Counted from the first letter of the stretch, positions 6,444 through 12,927 are shown. The stretch is DNA of 13,624 nt from an uncultured Eubacteriales bacterium (GCA_900544705.1 UQWH01000052.1:1-13624); one strand, 5' to 3'. Made by a program: numbers and translations. Notes: a model not told the origin generated them from the sequence alone.

Positions 6444-7604
6444 CTATTTCTTGTGTTTTGCCGCCCAGTCACGCTTGTTGGACTGACGGCTGCGGGCAAT
6501 GCCCAGCGCCTGCGCCGGGACGTCCTCCGTGATGACGGAGCCTGCGGCGATATATGCGCCGTTTCCGACGCTGACCGGGGCGACAAGGGAGGTGTTGCAG
6601 CCGATGAAAGCGTCGTCGCCGACGGTGGTGCGGTGCTTTTCCACACGATCAAAGTTTACCGTCACGGCTCCGCAGCCGACGTTGCAGCGCGCGCCGAGGT
6701 CAGCGTCGCCCACGTAGCTCAGATGCGACAGCCAGGTGCCGCTGCCGACGGAGGCGTTTTTCAGCTCGACAAAGTTGCCGATGTGTACGGCGCTGTCCAG
6801 CCGGCAGTTCTCCCGCAGATGGGCGTAAGGCCCGACGGAAACATCCGCGCCGACGCGGGAGGCCTCAATCTGCGAAGCGTTGATCACGCTGCGCTCGCCG
6901 ATCTCGGAGTCTGTGACGGTGGACCACGGGCCGATCACGGCGCCGGCGGCGATCTTCGTTCTGCCGCGCAGGATGGTGCCGGGCAGGAGCTTCGCGCCGG
7001 CGGCAATCTTTACGGTGGGTTCGATATAACAGCTCGCGGGGTCGTAGATCTCCACGCCGTCCCGGCTCAGCCGCAGATAGCGGTCGCGCCGCAGCAATTC
7101 GGAGATCGCGGGCAGGGCGGCGGGGGAGCTCACGCTGTACATTCCGTCGGCATCCGTCAGCACCTCGCCCTCCTCGCGGAAGAAGCGGCCGAAGGGGACG
7201 CGCGCGTCGATGACATTCATCAGCTCCTCGCGCACCACGCGGCGCACGCAGGCGGGGCGGGACTTTTTCGCGGCCAGCGACGGCAGGAATACCGCCGGGC
7301 CGGTGACGACAAGCACGGTGCGCTCGGCGTCGTCCGCCGTGGAGAGAAAAACGTGCAGAAGGTCGGCGGGATTGGTCTCGCTGGCGCAGGTGACCTCCGC
7401 ACCCTCCGGCATACACGCGCAGACCGCGTCCGTCCGGTCGGGGTGGCAGGCCAAAAAGAAGCGCCCGACACCGCTGTCAAACAAACTGTCTGCCAGCCAC
7501 GCGAGCAAAGGTGCGCCCATGACGCGCGAAAGCATCAAAGGCTGCGGATATCCGGTTTTTGCGGTATCGTCCGGGACGAAGATGACGGCGGATCTTCCGG
7601 GCAT
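6444..7604 (-). CDS. glmU: GlmU-like protein: intact glucosamine-1-P acetyltransferase half, degenerate uridyltransferase half
   Basis: The C-terminal half (about 185-386) is a left-handed beta-helix of hexapeptide repeats and aligns with the GlmU acetyltransferase, which makes GlcNAc-1-phosphate from glucosamine-1-phosphate. Residues equivalent to E. coli Arg333, Lys351, His363, Tyr366, Asn386 and Lys392 are found at exactly matching spacing as R264, K282, H294, Y297, N317 and K323. The N-terminal half (1-about 185) is shorter than usual and lacks the pyrophosphorylase signatures: the LAAGxGTRM loop reads IFVPDDTAKTG, the GDxPL motif reads TGPAVFL, and the KDA and INxG motifs are absent. UDP-GlcNAc formation by this protein is therefore doubtful. 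I set the start at ATG 7604 (386 residues), behind AAGGAAAGG, because the upstream ATG at 7643 lies inside the promoter. The conserved prs-pth context supports a GlmU origin. Confidence 0.88.
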   Translation of the reverse strand: MPGRSAVIFVPDDTAKTGYPQPLMLSRVMGAPLLAWLADSLFDSGVGRFFLACHPDRTDAVCACMPEGAEVTCASETNPADLLHVFLSTADDAERTVLVVTGPAVFLPSLAAKKSRPACVRRVVREELMNVIDARVPFGRFFREEGEVLTDADGMYSVSSPAALPAISELLRRDRYLRLSRDGVEIYDPASCYIEPTVKIAAGAKLLPGTILRGRTKIAAGAVIGPWSTVTDSEIGERSVINASQIEASRVGADVSVGPYAHLRENCRLDSAVHIGNFVELKNASVGSGTWLSHLSYVGDADLGARCNVGCGAVTVNFDRVEKHRTTVGDDAFIGCNTSLVAPVSVGNGAYIAAGSVITEDVPAQALGIARSRQSNKRDWAAKHKK

Positions 7605-7641
7605 GGCGCGCACGACCTTTCCTTCAGAGTGATACATATAC

Positions 7642-7670
7642 ATTATAGCAGATGTTTTTGCTTTCGTCCA
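7642..7670 (-). promoter_or_regulatory. Promoter of glmU-prs-pth
   Basis: On the minus strand TGGACG (7670-7665) and TATAAT (7647-7642) are 17 bp apart. A TG one base before the -10 (TGCTATAAT) makes it an extended -10 promoter. The start of transcription should be near 7635. The -10 box overlaps the ATG at 7643, which rules that codon out as the main start. The rest of the 7605-7775 gap shows only weak stems and no convincing terminator for the upstream acetyltransferase gene. Confidence 0.8.
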
Positions 7671-7775
7671 CCGGTTTTGTGGAGGAAAGCAGACAAATTC
7701 TGTACAGGTTTTTGAGATTTTTTTGGCGAAAGACGCAAAATCGCCGGGAAAGGGGAAAACGGCGCTCCTCCCGTG

Positions 7776-8417
7776 CTATCCGACGGCGTACCATCGCTGC
7801 GTGACCGGGCCGCGTGTAAAGCCGAGCCGGTCATAGAATGCCATGGCGCGGGTGTTTTCCATCGCACAGGTCAGGTCGATCTTTTGCAGGCCGCAGTGCC
7901 GCGCGAGTGCAAAGAGCGTCCGTTCGCCCGCGCCGGGGCGGAGCGAGGCCAGCGCCAGCAGACGGCTTCCCCGCACGCGCCCGAGGCCAGCCGGCGCGCC
8001 GTCCTCCAGAACGAAGAAGCACTCGCCCTGTTTCGCCAGCCGCCTTGCCTCAAAGGGACCGCAGCTCTGTGCGGAGGGGACGGCGGCGAAGCGCTCGTTG
8101 TACCGCTCCGCCCAGCGAAAGGCGTTTTCCTCCGTGACGGCTTCGACCGTGCAGCCCGTTTCCGGAATCTGCGGCAGGAGGAGCTGCCGCTCCATCAGCC
8201 GGGCAAAGACCGGGTAACCGGAAAAATCCGCCTCGCCCCCGGCGTAGACCTTCTGTGCGCCCGCGCCGCGGCAGAAATTGGCACATTCGCGCAGCAGCCC
8301 GTCCAGCGTCCCGAATACGCCGCGCACCAGAATATAGCCTTCGCCGCGCGCGGGGATTTCATGCAGGATCAGCGTGGCAATGCCGTCCGCGGCGGTAAAA
8401 ACGGGAAGATCGGTCAT
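7776..8417 (-). CDS. GNAT-family N-acetyltransferase
   Basis: The 213-residue product ends with a typical GNAT motif B, ENTRAMAFYDRLGF (about 190-204), in which Asn and Tyr help to place acetyl-CoA and act as general acid. Before it, SLRPGAGERTLFALARHCG is a loose motif A lacking the full Q/RxxGxG/A pattern. The N-terminal half (about 1-100) looks like a diverged partner domain and I do not recognise it. The substrate cannot be told from sequence; small molecules or protein N-termini are both possible. The start at ATG 8417 is supported by AGAGGTGA seven bases upstream and by an extended -10 promoter. It precedes glmU by 171 bp but glmU has its own promoter, so a shared role is not implied. 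Confidence 0.8.
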   Translation of the reverse strand: MTDLPVFTAADGIATLILHEIPARGEGYILVRGVFGTLDGLLRECANFCRGAGAQKVYAGGEADFSGYPVFARLMERQLLLPQIPETGCTVEAVTEENAFRWAERYNERFAAVPSAQSCGPFEARRLAKQGECFFVLEDGAPAGLGRVRGSRLLALASLRPGAGERTLFALARHCGLQKIDLTCAMENTRAMAFYDRLGFTRGPVTQRWYAVG

Positions 8418-8438
8418 AAAAAATCACCTCTTTCCTGC

Positions 8439-8467
8439 ATTGTAGCAGCCCGGCCACCCCGGCGCAA
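8439..8467 (-). promoter_or_regulatory. Promoter of the GNAT gene
   Basis: TTGCGC (8467-8462) and TACAAT (8444-8439) are 17 bp apart on the minus strand, with TG one base before the -10 (TGCTACAAT). The start codon lies about 20 bp past the -10. Only the TTG half of the -35 matches consensus; the extended -10 compensates. Confidence 0.6.
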
Positions 8468-8565
8468 GGGAAAAAAGGGGCTTTTTTAGAGAAAACAGAA
8501 ATCCCTTGCGGCGGACGGCGAATCTTTTCTGCCGATCCATCCTTGTTGATTTCATCAGAGCTTCC

Positions 8566-8593
8566 TTAAACTAAAAAACTGTGGTATTATAAT
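8566..8593 (+). promoter_or_regulatory. Promoter of the RluA/RluD-family gene
   Basis: TATAAT is at 8588-8593, overlapping an alternative extended -10 (TGGTATTAT, 8582-8590). The -35 is poor (TTAAAC at 8566-8571, spacer 16). Transcription would start near 8600, downstream of the ATG at 8596, so that ATG is unlikely to be used. The remaining 8468-8565 is a divergent intergenic stretch with no other clear signal. Confidence 0.55.
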
Positions 8594-8625
8594 AAATGAG
8601 AAATTCCGAAGAAGGTGAAAAACCT

Positions 8626-9519
8626 GTGATCCTGACCCATACGGCCCAGCGGGAAACGCGCCTGCTTTCCATCCTGCGGCGGGAGCTGGGGATGTCCTCC
8701 GGCCTTGCCAGCCGCCTGAAGTTCGGTCATTCTTACACCGTCAACGGCCAGCCGGTGTTCACCAATTTCATCGTGCATCCCGGCGACGAGATCTGCGTGC
8801 GTCTGGACGAGCCGGAGCCGGACTACCCCGCCGAGGACGGCCCGCTGACGATCCTGTATGAGGACGAGGCGCTCATCGCGCTGGAAAAGCCGCAGGGACT
8901 TCTGATGCACCCCTCCTTTTCCCGCAACGAGGGGACACTGGCAAATTACCTCGCGGGATATTACAAAAGAACCGGCCAGCGCTGTGCGGTGCATCCCGTC
9001 AGCCGTCTGGACCGCGATACCTTCGGCGTCGTGCTGCTGGCGAAGAACGCCTATGTCCACGAGCTGATGCGCCGGCAACACGCCGGGGGCGGCATGGAAA
9101 AGACCTATCACGCCCTCACCTGCGGCATCCCCGACCCGCCGGAGGGCGAGATCGACGCGCCTATTGCCCGCGTGCCGGGCGACAGCCTGCTGCGCGAGAT
9201 CCGCCCGGACGGCAAGCCCGCCAGTTCACGCTACCGCGTGCTGGAGGCGCGAGCCGGCTGCGCGAAGCTGGAGCTGTCGCCGCTCACCGGCCGGACGCAT
9301 CAACTCCGTCTGCACTGCGCCTATCTCGGCTGCCCGATTCTGGGCGACCCGCAGTACGGCACGCCGGGATCGCTGACGCTTTCCGCCCGCTACGGCATCG
9401 CGGGGCAGCAGCTCTGCGCCGTGCGCCTGCGCTTTTTGCACCCCATGACGAAAAAAACGGTCGAAATCCGCGCCGCAGGGGACGTATCTCTTGATTTTTT
9501 GGAGCGGACGGTTGTATAA
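8626..9519 (+). CDS. RluA/RluD-family RNA pseudouridine synthase
   Basis: Enzymes of this family isomerise uridine to pseudouridine in rRNA or tRNA. The N-terminal 60 residues resemble an S4 RNA-binding domain. The catalytic block is HPVSRLDRDTFGVVLLAKN, with the nucleophile Asp in RLDRDT; the usual Ser after Thr (TSG) is Phe here. Further family blocks are ALEKPQGLLMHPS, EKTYHALTCG, SRYRVLE, LSPLTGRTHQLRLHCAYLGCPILGDPQYG (given in part) and a C-terminal RLRFLHPMT strand. The longest frame starts at ATG 8596, but that codon overlaps the -10 box. I prefer GTG 8626 (297 residues), which has AAGGTGA 8 bases upstream. Its RNA target cannot be assigned by sequence. The gene is followed 45 bp later by pta, which has a separate promoter. 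Confidence 0.9.
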   Translation: MILTHTAQRETRLLSILRRELGMSSGLASRLKFGHSYTVNGQPVFTNFIVHPGDEICVRLDEPEPDYPAEDGPLTILYEDEALIALEKPQGLLMHPSFSRNEGTLANYLAGYYKRTGQRCAVHPVSRLDRDTFGVVLLAKNAYVHELMRRQHAGGGMEKTYHALTCGIPDPPEGEIDAPIARVPGDSLLREIRPDGKPASSRYRVLEARAGCAKLELSPLTGRTHQLRLHCAYLGCPILGDPQYGTPGSLTLSARYGIAGQQLCAVRLRFLHPMTKKTVEIRAAGDVSLDFLERTVV

Positions 9520-9520
9520 T
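9491..9520 (+). promoter_or_regulatory. Promoter of pta
   Basis: TTGATT (9491-9496) and TATAAT (9515-9520) are 18 bp apart; the -10 box contains the stop codon of the upstream pseudouridine synthase gene. Transcription would start near 9527, leaving a leader of about 38 bases before the pta ATG with its ACGGAGGAAAG ribosome binding site. Confidence 0.7.
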
Positions 9521-9564
9521 ATAGGGCGAACTACAGACATTCGTCTGAAAACGGAGGAAAGATC

Positions 9565-10563
9565 ATGTTTGAACGACTCGTTGATATTCTGAAAGCCAAT
9601 CCCCGCAAGATCGTCTTTACCGAAGGCCCCGATGCCCGTATTCTGGACGCTGCCAGCCGCCTGAAGAAGGACGGCTTCCTCACCCCGATCCTCGTCGGCA
9701 ACGTCGAAGAGGTCAAGACCGCTGCCGTAAAGGGCGGCTACGACATCGAGGGGCTGGAGATCCTTGACCCGGCTACTTATCCGGAAATGGACGCCATGGT
9801 CGAAAAGATGGTCGCCCTGCGCAAGGGCAAGATGACCGCCGAGCAGTGCCGCGAGGCGCTGAGCAAGGGCAACTACTTCGGCACCATGCTCGTCAAGATG
9901 GGCTATGCGGACGCCCTCCTCGGCGGTGCGACCTACTCCACGGCCGATACCGTCCGTCCGGCCCTGCAGCTCGTCAAGACCAAGCCCGGCGCGCACCTCG
10001 TGTCCTCCTGCTTCATCCTCGTCCGCGGCGAAGAGAAGCTGGCCATGGGCGACTGCGCCATCAACATCTCCTATGAGGACACCCTCGACAAGGACGGCAA
10101 CGTCGTCGTTTCCGCTGCGGACAAGCTGGCGGAGGTCGCCATTGAGACCGCGCGCTGTGCGAAGATCTTCGGCATCGACCCGAAGGTCGCCATGCTGAGC
10201 TTCTCCACCAAGGGCTCCGGCAAGGGCGGCACGGTGCAGCTCTCCCGCGACGCCACCGCGAGAGCCAAGGAACTGGCTCCCGAGCTTGCCATCGACGGCG
10301 AGATGCAGTTCGACGCTGCGGTTTCCCCGGTCGTCGGCCAGCTCAAGTTCCCCGGCTCCCCGGTCGCGGGCTATGCCAACACCTTCATCTTCCCCTGCAT
10401 TGAAGCGGGCAACATCGGCTACAAGATCGCACAGCGTCTGGGCGGCTACGAGGCCTACGGCCCCATCCTGCTCGGCCTGAACGCGCCGATCAACGACCTC
10501 AGCCGCGGCTGCAACGCCGACGAGGTCTACAAGATGGCCATCATCACCGCCGCGCTGGCATAA
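9565..10563 (+). CDS. pta: Phosphate acetyltransferase
   Basis: Pta interconverts acetyl-CoA plus phosphate and acetyl phosphate plus CoA; with acetate kinase it yields ATP during fermentation to acetate. The 332-residue product has the short single-domain form typical of Bacillota, without the DRTGG extension of enterobacterial Pta. Recognisable blocks are NYFGTMLVKMGYADALLGGA followed by TVRPALQLV, AMLSFSTKGSGKG, DGEMQFDAA, and the C-terminal FPCIEAGNIGYKIAQRLG leading into GPILLGLNAPINDLSRG. GGAGGAAAGATC precedes the ATG at good spacing. No ackA lies within the window; downstream is a terminator and a reverse-strand regulator, so pta appears monocistronic. Codon use is very GC-biased and regular, consistent with high expression. 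Confidence 0.97.
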   Translation: MFERLVDILKANPRKIVFTEGPDARILDAASRLKKDGFLTPILVGNVEEVKTAAVKGGYDIEGLEILDPATYPEMDAMVEKMVALRKGKMTAEQCREALSKGNYFGTMLVKMGYADALLGGATYSTADTVRPALQLVKTKPGAHLVSSCFILVRGEEKLAMGDCAINISYEDTLDKDGNVVVSAADKLAEVAIETARCAKIFGIDPKVAMLSFSTKGSGKGGTVQLSRDATARAKELAPELAIDGEMQFDAAVSPVVGQLKFPGSPVAGYANTFIFPCIEAGNIGYKIAQRLGGYEAYGPILLGLNAPINDLSRGCNADEVYKMAIITAALA

Positions 10564-10577
10564 AGAAACAAAACATA

Positions 10578-10606
10578 AAAATCCGTCCCGACAGGGACGG
10601 ATTTTT
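10578..10606. terminator. Bidirectional Rho-independent terminator between pta and the tetR-type gene
   Basis: AAAATCCGTCCC (10578-10589), loop GACA, GGGACGGATTTT (10594-10605). The stem is perfect and is flanked by T-runs read from either side, so it can end both the rightward pta transcript (15 bp after its stop) and the leftward regulator transcript (stop at 10614). Confidence 0.9.
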
Positions 10607-10613
10607 ATGCAGA

Positions 10614-11189
10614 TTATGCTTCCGGAACGTCGTCCGCGGCCATACTGCGGCGGAAAAACTCATCCGACATTCCCTGCGACAGCTCGCACAGACGCTGAAA
10701 GGGGATGCGGATGTCCTCCTTCATGCCGCCGTTCATCCATTCTATGGTCTGACCGAAGCAGGTGCATTTGAAAAACCGGATCAGAAGCTGCTTGTCATAT
10801 TCGCGCACCTCGCGACCGTTCAGCGTTGTGTTGACATACGCCGTCACCACGTGGTCGCAGACGTTCATCAGATACTGTTCATAAAGATCGCGGTTGACGG
10901 AGTTGTAAAGGTGCAGCACCGCACGCTTGTTCTCCAGCGCAAACTCGATCGCCACGCTCAGGCACTGCTCAAGGGAGTCGATCGTGGGGTACTTCTTGAT
11001 GATCTCTTCGGCCTCCTGCGTGATGACCTCCTGCGCCAGCGTGGGGATATCCGGGAAGTGATAGTAAAATGTATTGCGGTTGATGCCGCAGTCCAGCACG
11101 ATGTCCTTGACGGTGATCTGATTCAGGGGCCGCTCGTTGAGCAGCTTGATAAAGGATGCCTTGATGGCCATCTTTGTGAAATTCGGCAT
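10614..11189 (-). CDS. TetR/AcrR-family transcriptional regulator
   Basis: The 191-residue protein has an N-terminal helix-turn-helix (about 6-50) with the recognition segment GINRNTFYYHFPDIPTL and ITVKDIVLDCG before it, as in TetR repressors. The C-terminal part (AVLHLYNSVNRDLYEQYL) resembles the Firmicutes-type ligand domain seen in DhaS-like regulators (PF14278); this assignment is from memory. The ATG at 11189 has GGAGGGAGG at close spacing. It is divergent from the plsY-like gene over a 156-bp gap that holds both promoters and a palindrome on the plsY -35 box, so repression of plsY is the natural hypothesis. The ligand is unknown. Confidence 0.9.
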   Translation of the reverse strand: MPNFTKMAIKASFIKLLNERPLNQITVKDIVLDCGINRNTFYYHFPDIPTLAQEVITQEAEEIIKKYPTIDSLEQCLSVAIEFALENKRAVLHLYNSVNRDLYEQYLMNVCDHVVTAYVNTTLNGREVREYDKQLLIRFFKCTCFGQTIEWMNGGMKEDIRIPFQRLCELSQGMSDEFFRRSMAADDVPEA

Positions 11190-11221
11190 GATGTCCTCCC
11201 TCCGGCAAAGTGCTCTTTTTC

Positions 11222-11250
11222 TTTATACCACATCCGGGAATCATTTTCAA
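11222..11250 (-). promoter_or_regulatory. Promoter of the tetR-type gene
   Basis: TTGAAA (11250-11245) and TATAAA (11227-11222) are 17 bp apart on the minus strand, with TG one base before the -10 (TGGTATAAA). Both hexamers match consensus at five of six positions; this is one of the best promoters in the window. Confidence 0.8.
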
Positions 11251-11274
11251 GCCATGCGTTTCCACTTTTCTCTC

Positions 11275-11303
11275 TTTACGAAGCGTAAAAAACGTGCTAT
11301 TAT
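11275..11303 (+). promoter_or_regulatory. Promoter of plsY with an overlapping palindromic operator candidate
   Basis: TTTACG (11275-11280) and TATTAT (11298-11303) are 17 bp apart, with TGC before the -10 (extended -10). The -35 is the left arm of a perfect inverted repeat, TTTACG-AAG-CGTAAA (11275-11289). A regulator bound there would block RNA polymerase. The divergent TetR-type protein is the obvious candidate; this is inference. Confidence 0.6.
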
Positions 11304-11345
11304 AGAATAAAATGTTGACTTTTCCGAAAAAGGAGGAAAAACTGC

Positions 11346-11987
11346 ATGGAGCTTGCGCTTGTGGCTGCCGGTTCCTATCTGATCGGCGGCATCAATCCCG
11401 CCTATTTCATCACCCGCTGTAAAAAGGGCGTGGACATCCGCGACTGCGGCACGGGCAACGCCGGCGCGACCAACGCCATGTTTGCCATCGGCCTGAAGCT
11501 GGCGCTCGTCGTGATGCTGCTCGACGTGCTGAAAACCGTCGTCTGCGTCACCGCCGCGCGTCTGTGGCTGCGCGGGAATCTCTACGCCGGCCCCATCGCC
11601 GGGCTGAGCTGTATGTACGGACACATTTTCCCCGTCTGGCTCAGGTTCCGCGGCGGCAAGGGCGTGGCGTGTATGTGCGGCATGGTTCTTGCGCTGACGC
11701 CGGCGCTGGTGCTGCCGCTGCTTGCGGTCGTTTTCCTCTGCGGCGTGATCTTCAACCGCGCGAGCCTCCTGCCGCTTCTGACGGCTGCGCTGTATGTTCC
11801 GGCCTACTATCTCTGGACGGGCAACGGCGGCGTTGCGCTGCTTCTGTGCCTTCTCCCTCTGACCATGCTTTTCACCCACCGGAAGAACCTGTTTACCCAC
11901 CTGCCCGAAACGCCCTTCCGCACCATGGTATTCCATCACAATCTGGATGAGTGCATCGAGCGCAAGGGACCGGAAGAACGTTCCTGA
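11346..11987 (+). CDS. plsY: PlsY-like glycerol-3-phosphate acyltransferase (membrane), divergent motif 1
   Basis: PlsY moves an acyl chain from acyl-phosphate to glycerol-3-phosphate, the first step of phospholipid synthesis. The 213-residue protein is strongly hydrophobic with about five membrane segments (near 3-22, 48-72, 80-98, 112-137, 140-178). Motif 1 is DCGTGNAGATNAMFAIG (33-49), motif 2 is GHIFPVWLRFRGGKGVA (92-108), and motif 3 is HRKNLFTHLPE (178-188) with His178 and Asn181. Against the family consensus GSGNxGATNxxR, Thr36 replaces the essential Ser and Phe46 replaces the essential Arg. AAAGGAGG precedes the ATG. An AraC-type gene follows after 9 bp and a TetR-type gene is divergent. 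It could be the main PlsY or a diverged paralogue; other genome regions are needed to tell. Confidence 0.88.
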   Translation: MELALVAAGSYLIGGINPAYFITRCKKGVDIRDCGTGNAGATNAMFAIGLKLALVVMLLDVLKTVVCVTAARLWLRGNLYAGPIAGLSCMYGHIFPVWLRFRGGKGVACMCGMVLALTPALVLPLLAVVFLCGVIFNRASLLPLLTAALYVPAYYLWTGNGGVALLLCLLPLTMLFTHRKNLFTHLPETPFRTMVFHHNLDECIERKGPEERS

Positions 11988-11996
11988 GGTGTACTT

Positions 11997-12854
11997 ATGG
12001 CAGATTTGCAGGTACTTTTTGACGCGCATTACCCCGACCGGCGCTATCTGACCGAGCTATGCGATCATTACTACTGCGACTTTCTCTCCGTCGCGGTGCT
12101 GCGCCGCTCAAAGGAGAAAAGTGTGCGCCCCTTTACGCACCGCCACGCGGCCTATGAATTTCTGCTTCCTCTGACCCCGGCGCCCCAGATCATGCAGGAC
12201 GACGAGGTCTATTTCGGACGGGTGGGCTATGCCTATCCCGTGCAGAGCGGCCGCCGTCATGCGCAGGCGGTGGAGCTGTGTGACGTGTCAAATTGCAGCA
12301 TCGTGGTCGATGCGGAGTATTTTGAGCACCGTCTGGCGAAGAAGGGGCTGGTCGGACGGACGGTGGAGCGCTTTTTCGCGGTCTCGGACACGCTGAAGGA
12401 CTATCTGCGCCTGTTTGAGCAGGAATTCTCCAAGGGCGCGGCGGCGGATGCCTCCGACCTGCGCGCGCTGGGCGGGCTGATCGTTTCGGCGCTGATCGAG
12501 GATCATTTCCGACCCGCCACGCGGCTGCCGGAGAGCGGCCCGGCCTCCGTGATGGAGGACATTGAGAGCTATATTGACCTGCACTTCTGCGAAAAGATCT
12601 CGCTGGACGAGCTGGTCGAGCGCAGCGGCTTCACGCGCAGCTATTTTCTGGCGCTGTTCAAAAAGCGCTGCGGCGAGGCGCCCTACGCGCGCATCACGCG
12701 CCTGCGGCTGGCCAAGGCCAAGGTACTGCTGCGCGGGACGGACTACCCTGTGGCGAAAATCGCGGCGCTGTGCGGCTTTTCCTCTCCCAACGCATTTGCC
12801 AATGTGTTCCGCCGCGACACCGGCAAAACGCCGGGCGATTTCCGCCGCCTGTAG
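11997..12854 (+). CDS. AraC-family transcriptional regulator
   Basis: The 285-residue protein has two helix-turn-helix units in its C-terminal 100 residues: ISLDELVERSGFTRSYFLALFKKRCGEAP (in part, about 200-230) and VAKIAALCGFSSPNAFANVFRRDTGKTPGDFRR (in part), a classic AraC/XylS DNA-binding domain. The N-terminal part (FTHRHAAYEFLLPL at about 46-59, then a short beta-rich segment) is consistent with a cupin-like sensing domain with a His-x-His pair. The ribosome binding site TGAGGTG includes the plsY stop codon, and the gap is 9 bp, so it is almost certainly co-transcribed with plsY. The target could be plsY, the downstream Suf-type genes or something distant; the inducer is unknown. Confidence 0.9.
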   Translation: MADLQVLFDAHYPDRRYLTELCDHYYCDFLSVAVLRRSKEKSVRPFTHRHAAYEFLLPLTPAPQIMQDDEVYFGRVGYAYPVQSGRRHAQAVELCDVSNCSIVVDAEYFEHRLAKKGLVGRTVERFFAVSDTLKDYLRLFEQEFSKGAAADASDLRALGGLIVSALIEDHFRPATRLPESGPASVMEDIESYIDLHFCEKISLDELVERSGFTRSYFLALFKKRCGEAPYARITRLRLAKAKVLLRGTDYPVAKIAALCGFSSPNAFANVFRRDTGKTPGDFRRL

Positions 12855-12863
12855 CTGATAAAA

Positions 12864-12897
12864 CCAGATATTTCTGGGAAAAATAGGGGAAATCCCC
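12864..12897. promoter_or_regulatory. Two adjacent palindromes upstream of the sufC-like gene
   Basis: CCAGA-TATT-TCTGG (12864-12877) and GGGG-AAAT-CCCC (12886-12897) lie in the 73-bp gap between the AraC-type gene and the sufC-like gene. A possible -10 (TATAAC, 12909-12914) follows but no good -35 is visible, which would fit an activator-dependent promoter. Neither stem is followed by a T-run, so they are not good terminators. Operator function is inference. Confidence 0.4.
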
Positions 12898-12927
12898 GAT
12901 CATTCTCATATAACGAGAGAGGCTATT

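Noticed and set aside
5505..7715. Long plus-strand frames opposite prs (5505-6404) and glmU (6453-7715)
   Set aside because: Same antisense register effect as over mfd; no ribosome binding sites or recognisable domains, and the opposite strand encodes conserved enzymes.
7726..7765. Stem CGCCG/CGGCG after the GNAT gene as a terminator
   Set aside because: Only 5 bp with a 14-base loop and a short ATTTT tail; too weak to call.
9226..9996. A 256-codon minus-strand frame spanning the end of the pseudouridine synthase gene and the start of pta
   Set aside because: It runs across two unrelated real genes and their promoter, and encodes no recognisable protein.
11247..12029. A 260-codon minus-strand frame over plsY
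   Set aside because: Antisense shadow; the plus strand has a strong ribosome binding site and PlsY motifs.
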